DNA of 12,608 nt, taken from the NCBI GenBank assembly GCA_021299675.1, contig JAJTIF010000218.1, forward strand, positions 1 to 12,608. The letters run 5' to 3'. The DNA comes from Pseudomonadota bacterium. Its GTDB lineage: Bacteria; Bdellovibrionota; Bacteriovoracia; Bacteriovoracales; Bacteriovoracaceae. Position 1 is the stretch's first letter. The number at the start of each line of letters is the position of its first letter. The position numbers and the translations under genes are program-made. Positions 12,585 through 12,608 of the stretch are shown here, in pieces. Under the pieces are notes generated by a model that worked only from the letters and a program-made list of their open reading frames with translations, did not search any database and had not been told where the DNA came from.

Positions 12585-12608
12585 GAGTTCTCCGAATCAG
12601 ATTTAAAA

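Overview
The window is a dense stretch of bacterial chromosome of roughly even base composition, with about 14 protein genes and no rRNA, tRNA, CRISPR array or insertion sequence that I can see. Several lineage-specific secreted proteins and lipoproteins, a proton-coupled oligopeptide transporter, an App1-type phosphatase and an Ntn-hydrolase-like protein together resemble Bdellovibrio-type predatory bacteria (Bdellovibrionota). That placement is inference from gene style; no single marker proves it.

Layout from left to right. The left edge may hold the first codons of a leftward gene (19 down to 1). An N-formylglutamate amidohydrolase family gene (99-914, +) runs tail-to-tail into a membrane-anchored unknown (904-2136, -). 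A Cys-rich lipoprotein (2261-2950, +) meets a Trp-rich acidic unknown (2961-3356, -). Next is a tightly overlapping trio on the + strand: a helical unknown (3510-3839), a small exported protein (3836-4117, TTG start) and a long coiled coil ending in an alpha-crystallin-like domain (4110-5270, GTG start). An acylphosphatase (5267-5548, -) and an App1-like phosphatase (5638-6717, +) follow, then a small membrane protein (6720-6929, -), a putative Ntn hydrolase (6962-8482, +) and a two-helix membrane protein (8519-9100, +). A large Cys-rich lipoprotein (9321-11153, +) ends at an elaborate hairpin terminator. Last is a POT/PTR2 peptide transporter (11232-12584, -).

Strand changes are frequent, and four of the five convergent gene pairs overlap or abut within 10 bp without a terminator. 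The 4110-5270 product is the most unusual item: about 290 proline-free residues with 11-residue (hendecad) periodicity fused to a small-heat-shock-protein domain, translationally coupled to two unknown genes. A second theme is that the genes lacking a Shine-Dalgarno sequence each have a -10-like hexamer ending 5-7 nt before the ATG, which suggests leaderless transcripts.

Most genes look like independent transcription units and not one pathway. The peptide transporter, the amidohydrolase, the phosphatases and the Ntn-hydrolase candidate would fit the uptake and breakdown of peptides, amides and lipids, but this functional link is inferred.
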